Assembly (NCBI GenBank): GCA_018241225.1
Contig: JAFEEG010000014.1
Span: 64,011 to 128,010, forward strand
Length of the DNA: 64,000 nucleotides
Direction of reading: 5' to 3'
Source: Pseudomonadota bacterium
GTDB taxonomy: Bacteria > Pseudomonadota > Gammaproteobacteria > Burkholderiales > Burkholderiaceae_C
The position numbers were made by a program, and so were the translations under genes. This document shows positions 39,128 to 47,357 of this stretch, piece after piece; position 1 is the stretch's first letter; each line of letters starts with the position of its first letter. The notes beneath the pieces are model-generated. The model was given only the letters and a program-made list of their open reading frames with translations, was not told the origin of the DNA and made no database searches.

Positions 39128-39850
39128 ATGACCGAGCCGCTGGCCAGGATCCTGATCGCGGATGACGAGGCAGACATCCGCGCGCTGCTGCAGCGCTACC
39201 TGGGCGACCAGGGCTACGCGGTGCGCACCGTCGAAAGCACCGCCACGCTCGACAAGCTGCTGGCGCGCGAGCGCTTCGACGTGCTGGTGCTCGACGTCAT
39301 GATGCCGGGCGAGGACGGCCTGGCCGCCTGCCGGCGCCTGCGGGCCCAGGGCGAGACCATCCCCATCGTGATGCTCACCGCCCGGGGCGACCCGCTGGAC
39401 CGCATCATCGGCCTGGAGATGGGCGCCGACGACTACCTGCCCAAGCCTTTCAACCCGCGCGAGCTGCTGGCGCGCATCCAGGCGCTGGTGCGGCGCCAGC
39501 GCATGCTGGGCGCGCATGCCGGCCCGGTTCCCCGCGACGGCGAGATCCGCTTTTCCGACTACGTGCTCGACCTGGGCCGGCGTACCCTGCACAAGGCCGG
39601 CACCGCCGTGCCCATGACCACCGGCGAATTCGCCCTGCTCACCGCCTTTGCGCAGCACCCCAACCGGCCCATGGGGCGCGAGCGGCTGATCGAGCTGGCG
39701 CACGGGCGCGACCACGAGGCCACCGACCGCAGCATCGACGTGCAGGTGATGCGCCTGCGCAAGCTGATCGAGGCCGACCCGGCCAAGCCGCACCACATTC
39801 GCACCGTGTGGGGCGTGGGCTACGTGTTCGTGCCCGAAGCAGCGCCATGA
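39128..39850 (+). CDS. OmpR-family response regulator
   Basis: A 240-residue regulator: receiver with acidic Asp12-Asp13, phospho-acceptor Asp56 (VLDVMMPG), Thr switch (MLTAR) and Lys in YLPKPF. The C-terminal winged helix has GEFALLTAFAQHP, IDVQVMRLRKLIEADP and IRTVWGVGYVF. It overlaps the sensor kinase gene by four bases. The signal is unknown; the divergent EF-hand gene is a possible target. Confidence 0.95.
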   Translation: MTEPLARILIADDEADIRALLQRYLGDQGYAVRTVESTATLDKLLARERFDVLVLDVMMPGEDGLAACRRLRAQGETIPIVMLTARGDPLDRIIGLEMGADDYLPKPFNPRELLARIQALVRRQRMLGAHAGPVPRDGEIRFSDYVLDLGRRTLHKAGTAVPMTTGEFALLTAFAQHPNRPMGRERLIELAHGRDHEATDRSIDVQVMRLRKLIEADPAKPHHIRTVWGVGYVFVPEAAP

Positions 39851-41169
39851 GCTGGCTCCCGCGCAGCCTGTTCGGCCGCAACGCGCTGCTGATCGTCGCG
39901 CTGATCGTGCTGAGCCAGGCGGCCAGCGCCCTGCTGCTGCAGCACCTGGTGGTGCGCCCGCGCGCGGCGCAGGTGGCCGACAGCGTGGCACGCAGCATCT
40001 CGGCCATCCGCCAGGGGCTGGCAACCCTTCCGCCGGCGCAGCAGCAGGCCTACGTGCAGGCCTTCAACGCGCAGGTGGGCCAGCATGCGGGGCAGGCGCC
40101 GGACGCCGGCCCGGTGCTGGTGCGCCCGGTGCTCACGGCCTTCCAGCGCAGCTTTGTCGATGCGGTGTCGCAGCGCCTGGCCGGGCAGGACGTGCAGGTG
40201 AGCTGGCGCCACGAAGGCGGCGGCAGCCTGGCGCTGCGCATGCAGCTGGCGGGCACCGAGCAGTGGCTGTTCCTGCCCGGGGTGCTGCCCGAACACGACT
40301 TCATCGGCACCTGGGCGCTGATGAGCCTCGCGGTGGTGCTGCTGGCCATTGCCGGCGCGCTGTGGTTCCAGTGGCGGCTCAACCGGCCGCTGGCCCGGGT
40401 GGTGGGCGCGGCCCGCACGCTGGCAGGCGGCCAGGCACCGGCGCCGCTGCCCGAGGACGGGCCGACCGAAATCGCCACCGTCAGCCGCAGCTTCAACCAG
40501 CTGGTGTCCAGCCTGGACAAGACCGAGCGCGAGCGGGCGCTGCTGCTGGCGGGCATCTCGCACGACCTGCGCACACCGCTGACCAAGCTGCGCCTGGGCG
40601 TGGAGATCCTGGGCGGCGCCAACGAGCCCGAGCTGACGGCCAGCATGAGCCGCAGCATCGAGGAGCTGGATGCGATCGTGCAGCAGTTCGTGGACTTTGC
40701 GCGCGGCGAAGGCGACGAGCCGCGCGTGCCGGTCGACCTGAATGCGCTGGCGGCACAGGTCAAGGCTGCCAACGCCGACCACGGGCGCGCCCTGGCGCTG
40801 GAGGCCGCGCCCTCGCTGCCGGTGGTGCAGGCGCGGGCGCAGGCGCTGCGGCGAGTGCTCGACAACCTGGTGGAAAACGCCTTTCGCCACGGCCGGGCGC
40901 CGGTGAGCCTGCGCACCGGCCAGGGCGACGGCCTGGTGTGGGTGGAAGTGGCCGATCGCGGCGACGGCGTGGCGCCCGAACAGGCGGAGCTGCTCAAGCA
41001 GCCCTTTCGGCGCGCGGGCGGCGAATCGCGCGCCGGCGTGTCGGGCTCCGGGCTGGGACTGGCCATCGTCGAGCGGATTGCGCGCGGCCACGGCGGGCGG
41101 CTGGACCTGCTGCCCAACGAGGGTGGCGGGCTGCGGGTGCGGGTGAGCCTGCCGGTCGTGCAGGGCTGA
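39847..41169 (+). CDS. EnvZ-type sensor histidine kinase
   Basis: A 440-residue membrane kinase: membrane segments at about residues 12-32 and 153-175 around a 120-residue periplasmic sensor, HAMP (RPLARVVGAARTLAGG), dimer/H-box with His239 in SHDLRTPLTKLRLG, then the ATPase domain (DNLVENAFRHG, ADRGDGV, GSGLGLAIVERIARGHGG). All catalytic blocks are intact. It is translationally coupled to the OmpR-type regulator (ATGA). Confidence 0.95.
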   Translation: MSWLPRSLFGRNALLIVALIVLSQAASALLLQHLVVRPRAAQVADSVARSISAIRQGLATLPPAQQQAYVQAFNAQVGQHAGQAPDAGPVLVRPVLTAFQRSFVDAVSQRLAGQDVQVSWRHEGGGSLALRMQLAGTEQWLFLPGVLPEHDFIGTWALMSLAVVLLAIAGALWFQWRLNRPLARVVGAARTLAGGQAPAPLPEDGPTEIATVSRSFNQLVSSLDKTERERALLLAGISHDLRTPLTKLRLGVEILGGANEPELTASMSRSIEELDAIVQQFVDFARGEGDEPRVPVDLNALAAQVKAANADHGRALALEAAPSLPVVQARAQALRRVLDNLVENAFRHGRAPVSLRTGQGDGLVWVEVADRGDGVAPEQAELLKQPFRRAGGESRAGVSGSGLGLAIVERIARGHGGRLDLLPNEGGGLRVRVSLPVVQG

Positions 41170-41178
41170 TCGCTGCGC

Positions 41179-41940
41179 TCAGCGCGCGGCGCTCTTTTCC
41201 TTTCGGCACACGAGCAGGATCTCGTCCACCCCGTCCATGGCAATGAGCCCGGGCTCGAGCTGCAACGCCTTTTGCAAGTGCAGGCCCAGCGGCATCATGG
41301 CCCGGTTGTAGGTGTTCATGGCCAGGTCGCGGTGATGCGTGAGCCACCACATGCCCATGTCGACCAGGCGCGACGAACGCGGCTTCATGCCGAACACCGC
41401 GCTGCGCTCCACCGCCAGCGCATTGCGCTCCAGGAGATCGAGCAGCTCGCCGGGCCGGTAGCGCCGTTTGTGGCCCACGAAGTCGTCGAAGGCGGTCCAC
41501 AGCGCAGGATGCAGCGGCGTCGAGATCAGCAGCACCGCGCCCGGCCGGGCGACCCGCACCAGTTCTGCCAGCGCACCGTCTCCGTCGTCGACATGCTCGA
41601 CGATGTCCAGCGCGCAGACCAGGTCGAAGATGCCATCGGCAAAGGGCAGCCTCGTGATCTCGGCCATGGCGGCCTGCCCGCCGTGCGCGCCCAGCACCGA
41701 CAGCGCCGGTGCGCTGATGTCCACGAAGTGCGTTCCCCCGATCGGCAGGCGCGGCCGCAGGCCCGGCCCGACCTCCAGGCGCCGGCTGTCTTCAGCTTGC
41801 AGGGATTGCACCAGCGGCCAGGTGTTGAAGCGTTGCGGCTCGACAAGCCGCGCATCCGACCACAGCGAGTCGTAGAAGCGCCGGTTCTGGTCGAAAAGCG
41901 TGTTCGCATCGGAGGGCTGCGACAGCTTTCGCTGGATCAT
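41179..41940 (-). CDS. class I SAM-dependent methyltransferase
   Basis: A 253-residue protein of the UbiE/Methyltransf_11 type. Motif I is RRLEVGPGLRPRLPIGG, with an acidic residue in HFVDIS, motif IV DLVCALDIVEHV, and RVARPGAVLLISTPLHP. No neighbour gives a clear substrate. It faces the histidine kinase gene end to end (nine bases between) and is followed upstream by another methyltransferase. Confidence 0.87.
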   Translation of the reverse strand: MIQRKLSQPSDANTLFDQNRRFYDSLWSDARLVEPQRFNTWPLVQSLQAEDSRRLEVGPGLRPRLPIGGTHFVDISAPALSVLGAHGGQAAMAEITRLPFADGIFDLVCALDIVEHVDDGDGALAELVRVARPGAVLLISTPLHPALWTAFDDFVGHKRRYRPGELLDLLERNALAVERSAVFGMKPRSSRLVDMGMWWLTHHRDLAMNTYNRAMMPLGLHLQKALQLEPGLIAMDGVDEILLVCRKEKSAAR

Positions 41941-41993
41941 CGGGCCACTCTAGCAGCGGCGCGATCGGCCTCGCACCACGTGCGGCAATGCCC

Positions 41994-42599
41994 TCACTCG
42001 CAGGAATGCTCCAGCGAAAAAAGCGGCACCTCGGCCTGCCGGCTCAGCCACACGCCGCCGCCGATCTCGTGAAAGTGCTGCGCCAGCCCGTGCCGATAGG
42101 CCTGCGCGCGATGACGGAAGATGCGCGCATCGGTCAGGTCCTCGTCGATGACATCGCGCTCGTAGTCTTCGCGCGTGACGGCTTCCACATACAGCGCACC
42201 CTGGCTCAGCTGGCCCAGGTTCTTCAGCGCGCGCTTGAGATCGCCCGGGTTCAGGTAAGGCAGCACGCCCTGGCAGACCACGAAGTCGAAGGGCTGGCGG
42301 GACTGGTAGTCCACCACCGAGCCCTGCTCCCAGCCAAGGCGCCCGCACAGGTACTCGCTCAGCTCCACGCCATGGAAACTGGCCTGCGGGAAATGCCGCG
42401 CAACGATGTCCTTCCACAGGCCGATGCCGCAACCCACGTCGAGCACGCGGTGCACCGGCACGCGCAGGTATTGCAGGTACGAGCACACGAAAGCGCCCAG
42501 GCGCTCGACATGCTTGGGGTCGACCACGCTGGTCTTCTTGTCGTAGTAGAAGCGCTGGTAGTAGGCCTCGTCGAAGAGATCAGGAGGGGCAGATTGCAT
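41994..42599 (-). CDS. class I SAM-dependent methyltransferase
   Basis: A 201-residue protein with motif I VLDVGCGIGLWKDIV, acidic strand-2 residue in GVELSEYL, and motif IV FVVCQGVLPYLNPGD. ATG 42599 (MQSAPPD) is used; ATG 42608 would add three residues. There is no strong ribosome site. It is 53 bases upstream of the previous methyltransferase. Substrate unknown. Confidence 0.85.
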   Translation of the reverse strand: MQSAPPDLFDEAYYQRFYYDKKTSVVDPKHVERLGAFVCSYLQYLRVPVHRVLDVGCGIGLWKDIVARHFPQASFHGVELSEYLCGRLGWEQGSVVDYQSRQPFDFVVCQGVLPYLNPGDLKRALKNLGQLSQGALYVEAVTREDYERDVIDEDLTDARIFRHRAQAYRHGLAQHFHEIGGGVWLSRQAEVPLFSLEHSCE

Positions 42600-42637
42600 G
42601 TGCCGCATTTTGCCGGCCCGGGTGCCGGCACACGCCC

Positions 42638-44185
42638 CTACTTCCAGAACTTTCGGGCCTTGCCCAGCGCGCACAGCGCCTTGGCGCAGGCACTGGCCTC
42701 GGCCGGCTGCCGAGCCGCGAGCCAGCCCACGGCAAACCAGGCGCGCGGGTCTTGTCCCGCGGCATCGCGATAGGCATCGATGGCAACCACGTCGTCGTTG
42801 TAGTCGCCAAGTGCGTCCTGCGCGGGCAGCAGCTGCTCCACGTAGCGCCGCGCCTTGCCCTTGTCGAACAGCGGCGCGACGAACTCGGCCAGGTAGCGCA
42901 GGCGCTTCAGGCGCTTGCGCGCGCGGTGCTGCTGCTCGGTTGGCAGTCGCTCGAAGCGCTTGCCGGCCTTGCGCAACTGGCGGTGCAGCTTGTCCAGGTG
43001 CTCGGCGAGCACCTTGCGCAGCGCGGCGGCCTCGTCCTTGCCGGCCGGCGCGGGTTCCACCTGCGGCGGCGCGGCAAAGCCGATCAACGCCACCAGCAGG
43101 TTCTGGAAGGCAGCGCTGCGCACCACGTCGCCGGGGCCGGGAGCCTGCTGCGCGTCGCTCGCCTGCGGCAGCTCGGTCAGCGGCGCGCCCGCCGCCTGCA
43201 GGCTCGGCTGCAACCGGTCGGCCAGCACATCGCGGTCGCGCTGCGCGCCCAGTGCGCGAAAGGATTCGACCAGCACCGGCTCCCAGGCCGCCGTGTCGAA
43301 GCGGCCCGGCGCCGCGGCGTCGAGCTCGCGCAGCGCGCTGCGCAGGCGGCGGATGCCAACGCGCAGTTGGTGGACCAGCTCGGGCGCGTCGCTGCCGCCC
43401 GCGATCTCGGTGGCATTGGGCAGGATCTGCGCCAGGCACGCGGCCACCACGGCGCGCTGCAGTTCGGCCCCGCCCACCTCGACCTTGCCCTCGCCCGCAT
43501 CCCGAAAGCGCGGCGGCGCGGCCTTGACGGCGCGCGCCCCGGTCTGCGCCGGGTCGGCGTTGTGCTGTGCCTCGCGCAGGCGCTCGCCGCGCTCGGCCTT
43601 GCTCACGGTGCTGAACCACAGCCCATGGCGCTGCGACCAGCGCCGCGCCAGTTCCACCAGGTCGGCCACGCTGCCGCTCACCAGTTCGAGTTCCAGCTCG
43701 CGCACCACCGCTGCGCGCTCCGGCTTGTCACCGGAGGCGGGCGCGACGACGCGGCCCAGGTCCAGCGCCAGCTCGACAGTGGTGCGGCCCAGCCGGGCCT
43801 GCCGCGTGGTTCGCCAGATGTCGGTGGCGAAGGTCTCGACCAGCGGCGCATCTTCCAGCACGCGCTGCAGCACCTCGCCCACCGGGGTGCCGGCATGCCG
43901 CTGCACGTCGACTTCCACCGGCACGCCGGCCCGCGATACGCCGAGGTCGGCGTTGTGCTCCAGCCGATGCAGCGGGCCATCGCCCAGCGCCTTGGCCGTC
44001 TGCACCCAGCGCCGGCCTTCCTTGCGCAGGCGCAGCGCGGCGTTGCCGTTGGCCAGGCGGCTGTCGGCGGTGTCGAAGTAGCGCGCCTGCAAATGGGTGC
44101 GCGTGGTGTTGGCGCGCGCAAGGTCCTTTTGCAGCGCGGCCAGACGGTGTTCGGGGATCTCGAACTTGAACTCGATTTCGGTCAA
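42638..44185 (-). CDS. CYTH-CHAD domain protein (putative inorganic triphosphatase/polyphosphate-binding)
   Basis: A 515-residue two-domain protein. Residues 1-200 form a CYTH triphosphate tunnel with the ExExK motif EIEFKFE at the very N-terminus and alternating acidic/basic strands. Residues about 225-515 form a CHAD helical domain rich in conserved His/Arg/Lys (LVHQLRVGIRRLRSAL, RARKRLKRLRYLAEF), which binds polyphosphate. The start is TTG 44185: CYTH proteins begin right before ExExK, and AGGAG lies nine bases upstream. Likely hydrolyses PPPi or acts in polyphosphate metabolism. Confidence 0.92.
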   Translation of the reverse strand: MTEIEFKFEIPEHRLAALQKDLARANTTRTHLQARYFDTADSRLANGNAALRLRKEGRRWVQTAKALGDGPLHRLEHNADLGVSRAGVPVEVDVQRHAGTPVGEVLQRVLEDAPLVETFATDIWRTTRQARLGRTTVELALDLGRVVAPASGDKPERAAVVRELELELVSGSVADLVELARRWSQRHGLWFSTVSKAERGERLREAQHNADPAQTGARAVKAAPPRFRDAGEGKVEVGGAELQRAVVAACLAQILPNATEIAGGSDAPELVHQLRVGIRRLRSALRELDAAAPGRFDTAAWEPVLVESFRALGAQRDRDVLADRLQPSLQAAGAPLTELPQASDAQQAPGPGDVVRSAAFQNLLVALIGFAAPPQVEPAPAGKDEAAALRKVLAEHLDKLHRQLRKAGKRFERLPTEQQHRARKRLKRLRYLAEFVAPLFDKGKARRYVEQLLPAQDALGDYNDDVVAIDAYRDAAGQDPRAWFAVGWLAARQPAEASACAKALCALGKARKFWK

Positions 44186-44211
44186 CGCGTGTGCTCCTGG
44201 TCCCCGGAAGT

Positions 44212-45762
44212 CTAGTGCGAGGCCAGCGCTGCGGCGCTCTCGATTTCTCGGAGGAAGAAGCGCCGGTCCATCGGCGCCAGGCGGGGCAGGAGGGACTGAA
44301 GCGCCGCGCGAAAGCGCTCGAACTCGGCCCAGCGGTTTGCAGCCGCGAGCTGCCACGCATGCTCCAGCAGAGCCGCCGCCTGCTGCGCCGGCGTGTAGTC
44401 GGTGTCGGCAGCCAACGCGCTGTCGGCCAGCATGGCGCTCAGGTCGATCCAGTCGCGCACGCGGCCCGGCGCGCCCAGCAGGTTGGCCGTCACGCCCACC
44501 TTCTCGCGCACCCGCGCCAGGGGCATGGGTTCAGTGCCTGGCGCCTGACCCGCACCGCGCGCCACCCGGCACACGTTGATCAGGTTCCAGGGGGAGCCGG
44601 CCGCCAGGCCGTGCCGCTGGCACAGCCATTCGCCCAGCAGGATCCAGCGGATCGCCTCCAGCCGCGTGCCCTGGCGCGCGACCTCCGGCGGCAGCCAGGG
44701 CTCGAGCAGCCACAGCGTGTACCCCAGGTTGGCGGCCACGCTTTCCAGCAGGGTGAACGCGTCGCTCTCGACGGCGCAGATGAGGGCCTGCCGCAGATCG
44801 GCCAAGACGCCGCGCACCGCCGCCGCCCGCTCGGCCGTGGCGATGCGCCCTTCCACCAGTTGCGCCCGAGTCACGAGCGCACGCAGGTTGTGGAACTCGC
44901 AGGCAATGCGCGAGTTCACGCGCCACACCGCACCCGCAGGCTGCTCGGCTTCCAGGCTCAGTTGGTGCAGTGCGGCTTGTGCGCGCGACAGGCGGCGCGC
45001 CTGGTGGTCGCACCACACCAGGCCGATGCGCGCCAGCGCCAGTGCCACCTGCTCGCGGGCATCCGGGCTGCCCGCCAGCTCGCGCACCAGGGCACGCAGG
45101 GCACGGCGCGCTGCATCCAGTTCTCCGGCGCGGCGCGCATGCCGGGCGGCGAAGAACTGACGCCATGCGCGGGCCAGCCGTTCGTGTGGCGCCAGCCTCA
45201 GCTCTGAAAGGGCCTGCAGCGGCCCGGCGCGGCGCGCCTGCCCCTCTTCTTCGCTGCGCTGGCGCGCGTCGAGCAAGGCGTACCAGCGGTCCAGGTCATC
45301 AGCCACCAGGGGCTGCGACGTGCCGGCCGGTACGCCGGCACGCGCAGGCGTCGCGGCGGCGATGCGCCTGCCGGCAAAGCGGGCCAGTTCTTCGGGCGTG
45401 GCGTCCTGCTCGTCCATGCGAAAGCGCAGCCGTGCCAGCGACAGCGCCGTGAGCCAGAACGGGCCGCGCGAGCGGCCCCGCAGCGAGAGCGTGGACGGCG
45501 CGAGGCTCGGGTCGGCGCCCCAGCCCACCTCCACGTCTGCCGCGCGGTACAACGCAAAAACCCGGGTGAGCGCCATCGGCAGCGCGGCTGCCGAATCGAG
45601 CTGGGCAGCCACCTCCGACGCGGCGACGGGGTCGGCCTTTGCGCGCCCTGCGGCACGCACCGCCAGTGCCGCCAGCAGCCAGACCGCAAGCCGCCCCGCA
45701 GCCTGGCCACCCACCGAGAAAGGCCGCTGAAGCTGCACGTCGATCGGGCCGGATTCGCGCAT
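44212..45762 (-). CDS. hypothetical protein, helical-repeat rich
   Basis: A 516-residue protein, not recognised. A weak hydrophobic segment at about residues 18-40 could be a signal or anchor. The rest is Ala/Leu/Arg-rich and probably all-helical, with tetratricopeptide-like character around residues 170-330, but no clear motif. ATG 45762 is used; an in-frame ATG at 45855 would add 31 residues including the stretch HLHHHHHKHH, which sits directly before Met-45762. Neither has a good ribosome site. Divergent from the class A beta-lactamase gene. Confidence 0.7.
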   Translation of the reverse strand: MRESGPIDVQLQRPFSVGGQAAGRLAVWLLAALAVRAAGRAKADPVAASEVAAQLDSAAALPMALTRVFALYRAADVEVGWGADPSLAPSTLSLRGRSRGPFWLTALSLARLRFRMDEQDATPEELARFAGRRIAAATPARAGVPAGTSQPLVADDLDRWYALLDARQRSEEEGQARRAGPLQALSELRLAPHERLARAWRQFFAARHARRAGELDAARRALRALVRELAGSPDAREQVALALARIGLVWCDHQARRLSRAQAALHQLSLEAEQPAGAVWRVNSRIACEFHNLRALVTRAQLVEGRIATAERAAAVRGVLADLRQALICAVESDAFTLLESVAANLGYTLWLLEPWLPPEVARQGTRLEAIRWILLGEWLCQRHGLAAGSPWNLINVCRVARGAGQAPGTEPMPLARVREKVGVTANLLGAPGRVRDWIDLSAMLADSALAADTDYTPAQQAAALLEHAWQLAAANRWAEFERFRAALQSLLPRLAPMDRRFFLREIESAAALASH

Positions 45763-45879
45763 GTGATGTTTGTGATGATGGTGATGAAGATGACGTTCGG
45801 CGCCCTTGGCGCCGCCTGCCTGCGGGCGGATAGTGCCAGTCCGGCAACACCCCATCCACCCCAATCCACAAGAAACTGC

Positions 45880-46824
45880 ATGAGCACCGACATTCCATCC
45901 ATCCGCGAGAACGCCGTCCTGTCGCGCCGCGCGCTGCTGCTGCTCGGTGCCACCGGCCGCGCCGGCCTGGCGCTGCTGCCCCAAGCCGCATTCGCAGGCA
46001 CGGCCAAGCCGGCCGCAGGCGCCCAGGCCGCGCTGGCCGACATCGAACGCCGCAGCGGCGGCCGCATCGGCCTGCACGCCATCGACACCGCCAGCGGCCG
46101 CACGCTGGGCTGGCGCGGCAACGAGCGCTTCGCCATGGCCTCCACCTTCAAGCTGTTGCTGGCCGCGGCGGTGCTTCACCAGCACGACCGCACGACGGGC
46201 GTGCTGGATCAGCGCCTGCCGGTTCGCCAGGCCGACCTGATTGCGCACTCGCCGGTCACTGCCACCCACCTGGCCGATGGCTACATCACCGCGCGCCAGG
46301 CCTGCGAGGCCACGGTGCAGATCAGCGACAACGCGGCAGCCAACCTGCTGTTCCCGCTGGTGAACGGCCCCGTCGGCCTCACCGCCTTTGTGCGCGAGCA
46401 GTGCGGCGACTCCGTGACCCGCAGCGACCGTACCGAGCCCACGCTCAACAGCAACGTGGCGGGCGATCCGCGCGACACCACCACGCCCGCGGCCATGGCG
46501 CAGACCATGCGGCGACTGCTCACCGGACAGGTGCTGTCGCCGGCCTCGCACGAGCAACTGATCGACTGGCTGGTGGGTGCGAAGACGGGCATGGCCAGGC
46601 TGCGCGCCGGGCTACCCAAGGACTGGCGCACCGGCGACAAGACCGGCACGGGGGCCAACGGCGCCGCCAATGACGTGGCCATCACATGGCCACCGGGTCA
46701 GGCACCGATCGTGATGGCGCTCTACCTCAGCGGCTCGAGCCAGCCATCGGCGGTGCTGGACGCTGCCCATGCGCAGGCCGCCGCCGTGGTGGCCCAGGCG
46801 TTTACTTCATCGCTCGCGCGGTGA
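45880..46824 (+). CDS. class A beta-lactamase
   Basis: A 314-residue serine beta-lactamase, complete by motif: Ser88-x-x-Lys91 (STFK), Ser149-Asp150-Asn151, omega-loop Glu186 and Asn190 (RTEPTLN), and Lys254-Thr-Gly (DKTGTG). The residue before the active Ser is Ala, so the carbapenemase-type Cys69 disulfide is absent. The signal contains a twin-arginine pattern (SRRALLLLGA), indicating Tat export. A neighbouring ampR/penR-type regulator is not present. The 3' end overlaps the convergent META gene by 23 bases. Resistance spectrum cannot be read from sequence. Confidence 0.95.
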   Translation: MSTDIPSIRENAVLSRRALLLLGATGRAGLALLPQAAFAGTAKPAAGAQAALADIERRSGGRIGLHAIDTASGRTLGWRGNERFAMASTFKLLLAAAVLHQHDRTTGVLDQRLPVRQADLIAHSPVTATHLADGYITARQACEATVQISDNAAANLLFPLVNGPVGLTAFVREQCGDSVTRSDRTEPTLNSNVAGDPRDTTTPAAMAQTMRRLLTGQVLSPASHEQLIDWLVGAKTGMARLRAGLPKDWRTGDKTGTGANGAANDVAITWPPGQAPIVMALYLSGSSQPSAVLDAAHAQAAAVVAQAFTSSLAR

Positions 46825-47245
46825 ACTCGGCCTGCGCCTTGCCCTGCGCATCGAGCAGTTGCAGGCGATCGGCCGACACGCGCCAGCCCGTGGTGGCGTT
46901 CAGCGCGTTCAGGTAGGCCTGCTCCTGCGCCAGCGCCGGGCAGGCCATCATGGTTGCGGCGGCACGCTCGAAGCGCAGCGCAGCCCCGTTGAGCACATAG
47001 CCCGAGGTGAACTGGTTGCAGCCCGCAAAGCCCGAGGCGCGATGCTGCGCGCCGTCGAGCATGAGGTAGACCTCGCGCACGCCAGCCGGCATCGGCACCG
47101 CCTGGCCGTCCACGCTGGCCAGGCGCCAGTGCGTGCCTTCCAGTGGCGCGCCCTGGGCCGAGGTCGAAGGCGGGGTGGTGCAGGCAGCCATGGTGATCAG
47201 TGCGGCAGACGACAGGACAAGCGAAAGTGTGCGTGAGCTTTTCAT
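46802..47245 (-). CDS. META-domain (HslJ-like) lipoprotein
   Basis: A 147-residue lipoprotein with lipobox ITMAAC. The META domain has LEGTHWRLASVDGQAV, FAGCNQFTSGYVLNGAALRF and the cysteine pair GCN...MACPALAQEQ. HslJ relatives are envelope stress and novobiocin-resistance associated. Its gene end overlaps the beta-lactamase gene end. It starts 112 bases downstream of the arylsulfatase gene, behind a strong terminator. Confidence 0.93.
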   Translation of the reverse strand: MKSSRTLSLVLSSAALITMAACTTPPSTSAQGAPLEGTHWRLASVDGQAVPMPAGVREVYLMLDGAQHRASGFAGCNQFTSGYVLNGAALRFERAAATMMACPALAQEQAYLNALNATTGWRVSADRLQLLDAQGKAQAEFTARAMK

Positions 47246-47276
47246 GAATGCATCCTACCCCCGGCTCCTCGGGCCC

Positions 47277-47318
47277 CAAAAGAAAAAGCGCGCGATGCCA
47301 CTCGGACATTCGCGCGCT
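47277..47318 (-). terminator. Rho-independent terminator of the arylsulfatase gene
   Basis: On the minus strand AGCGCGCGA and TCGCGCGCT form a perfect 9-bp stem with a 14-base loop, followed by TTTTTCTTTT. It starts 40 bases after the arylsulfatase stop. Confidence 0.9.
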
Positions 47319-47357
47319 GGCGCACCCGCAGGGCGGGCGCGTGCGTGAACTCTGACC

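Noticed and set aside
45880..46824. KPC-like carbapenemase
   Set aside because: The residue before the active-site Ser is Ala, not Cys, so the carbapenemase disulfide is absent; only class A can be stated.
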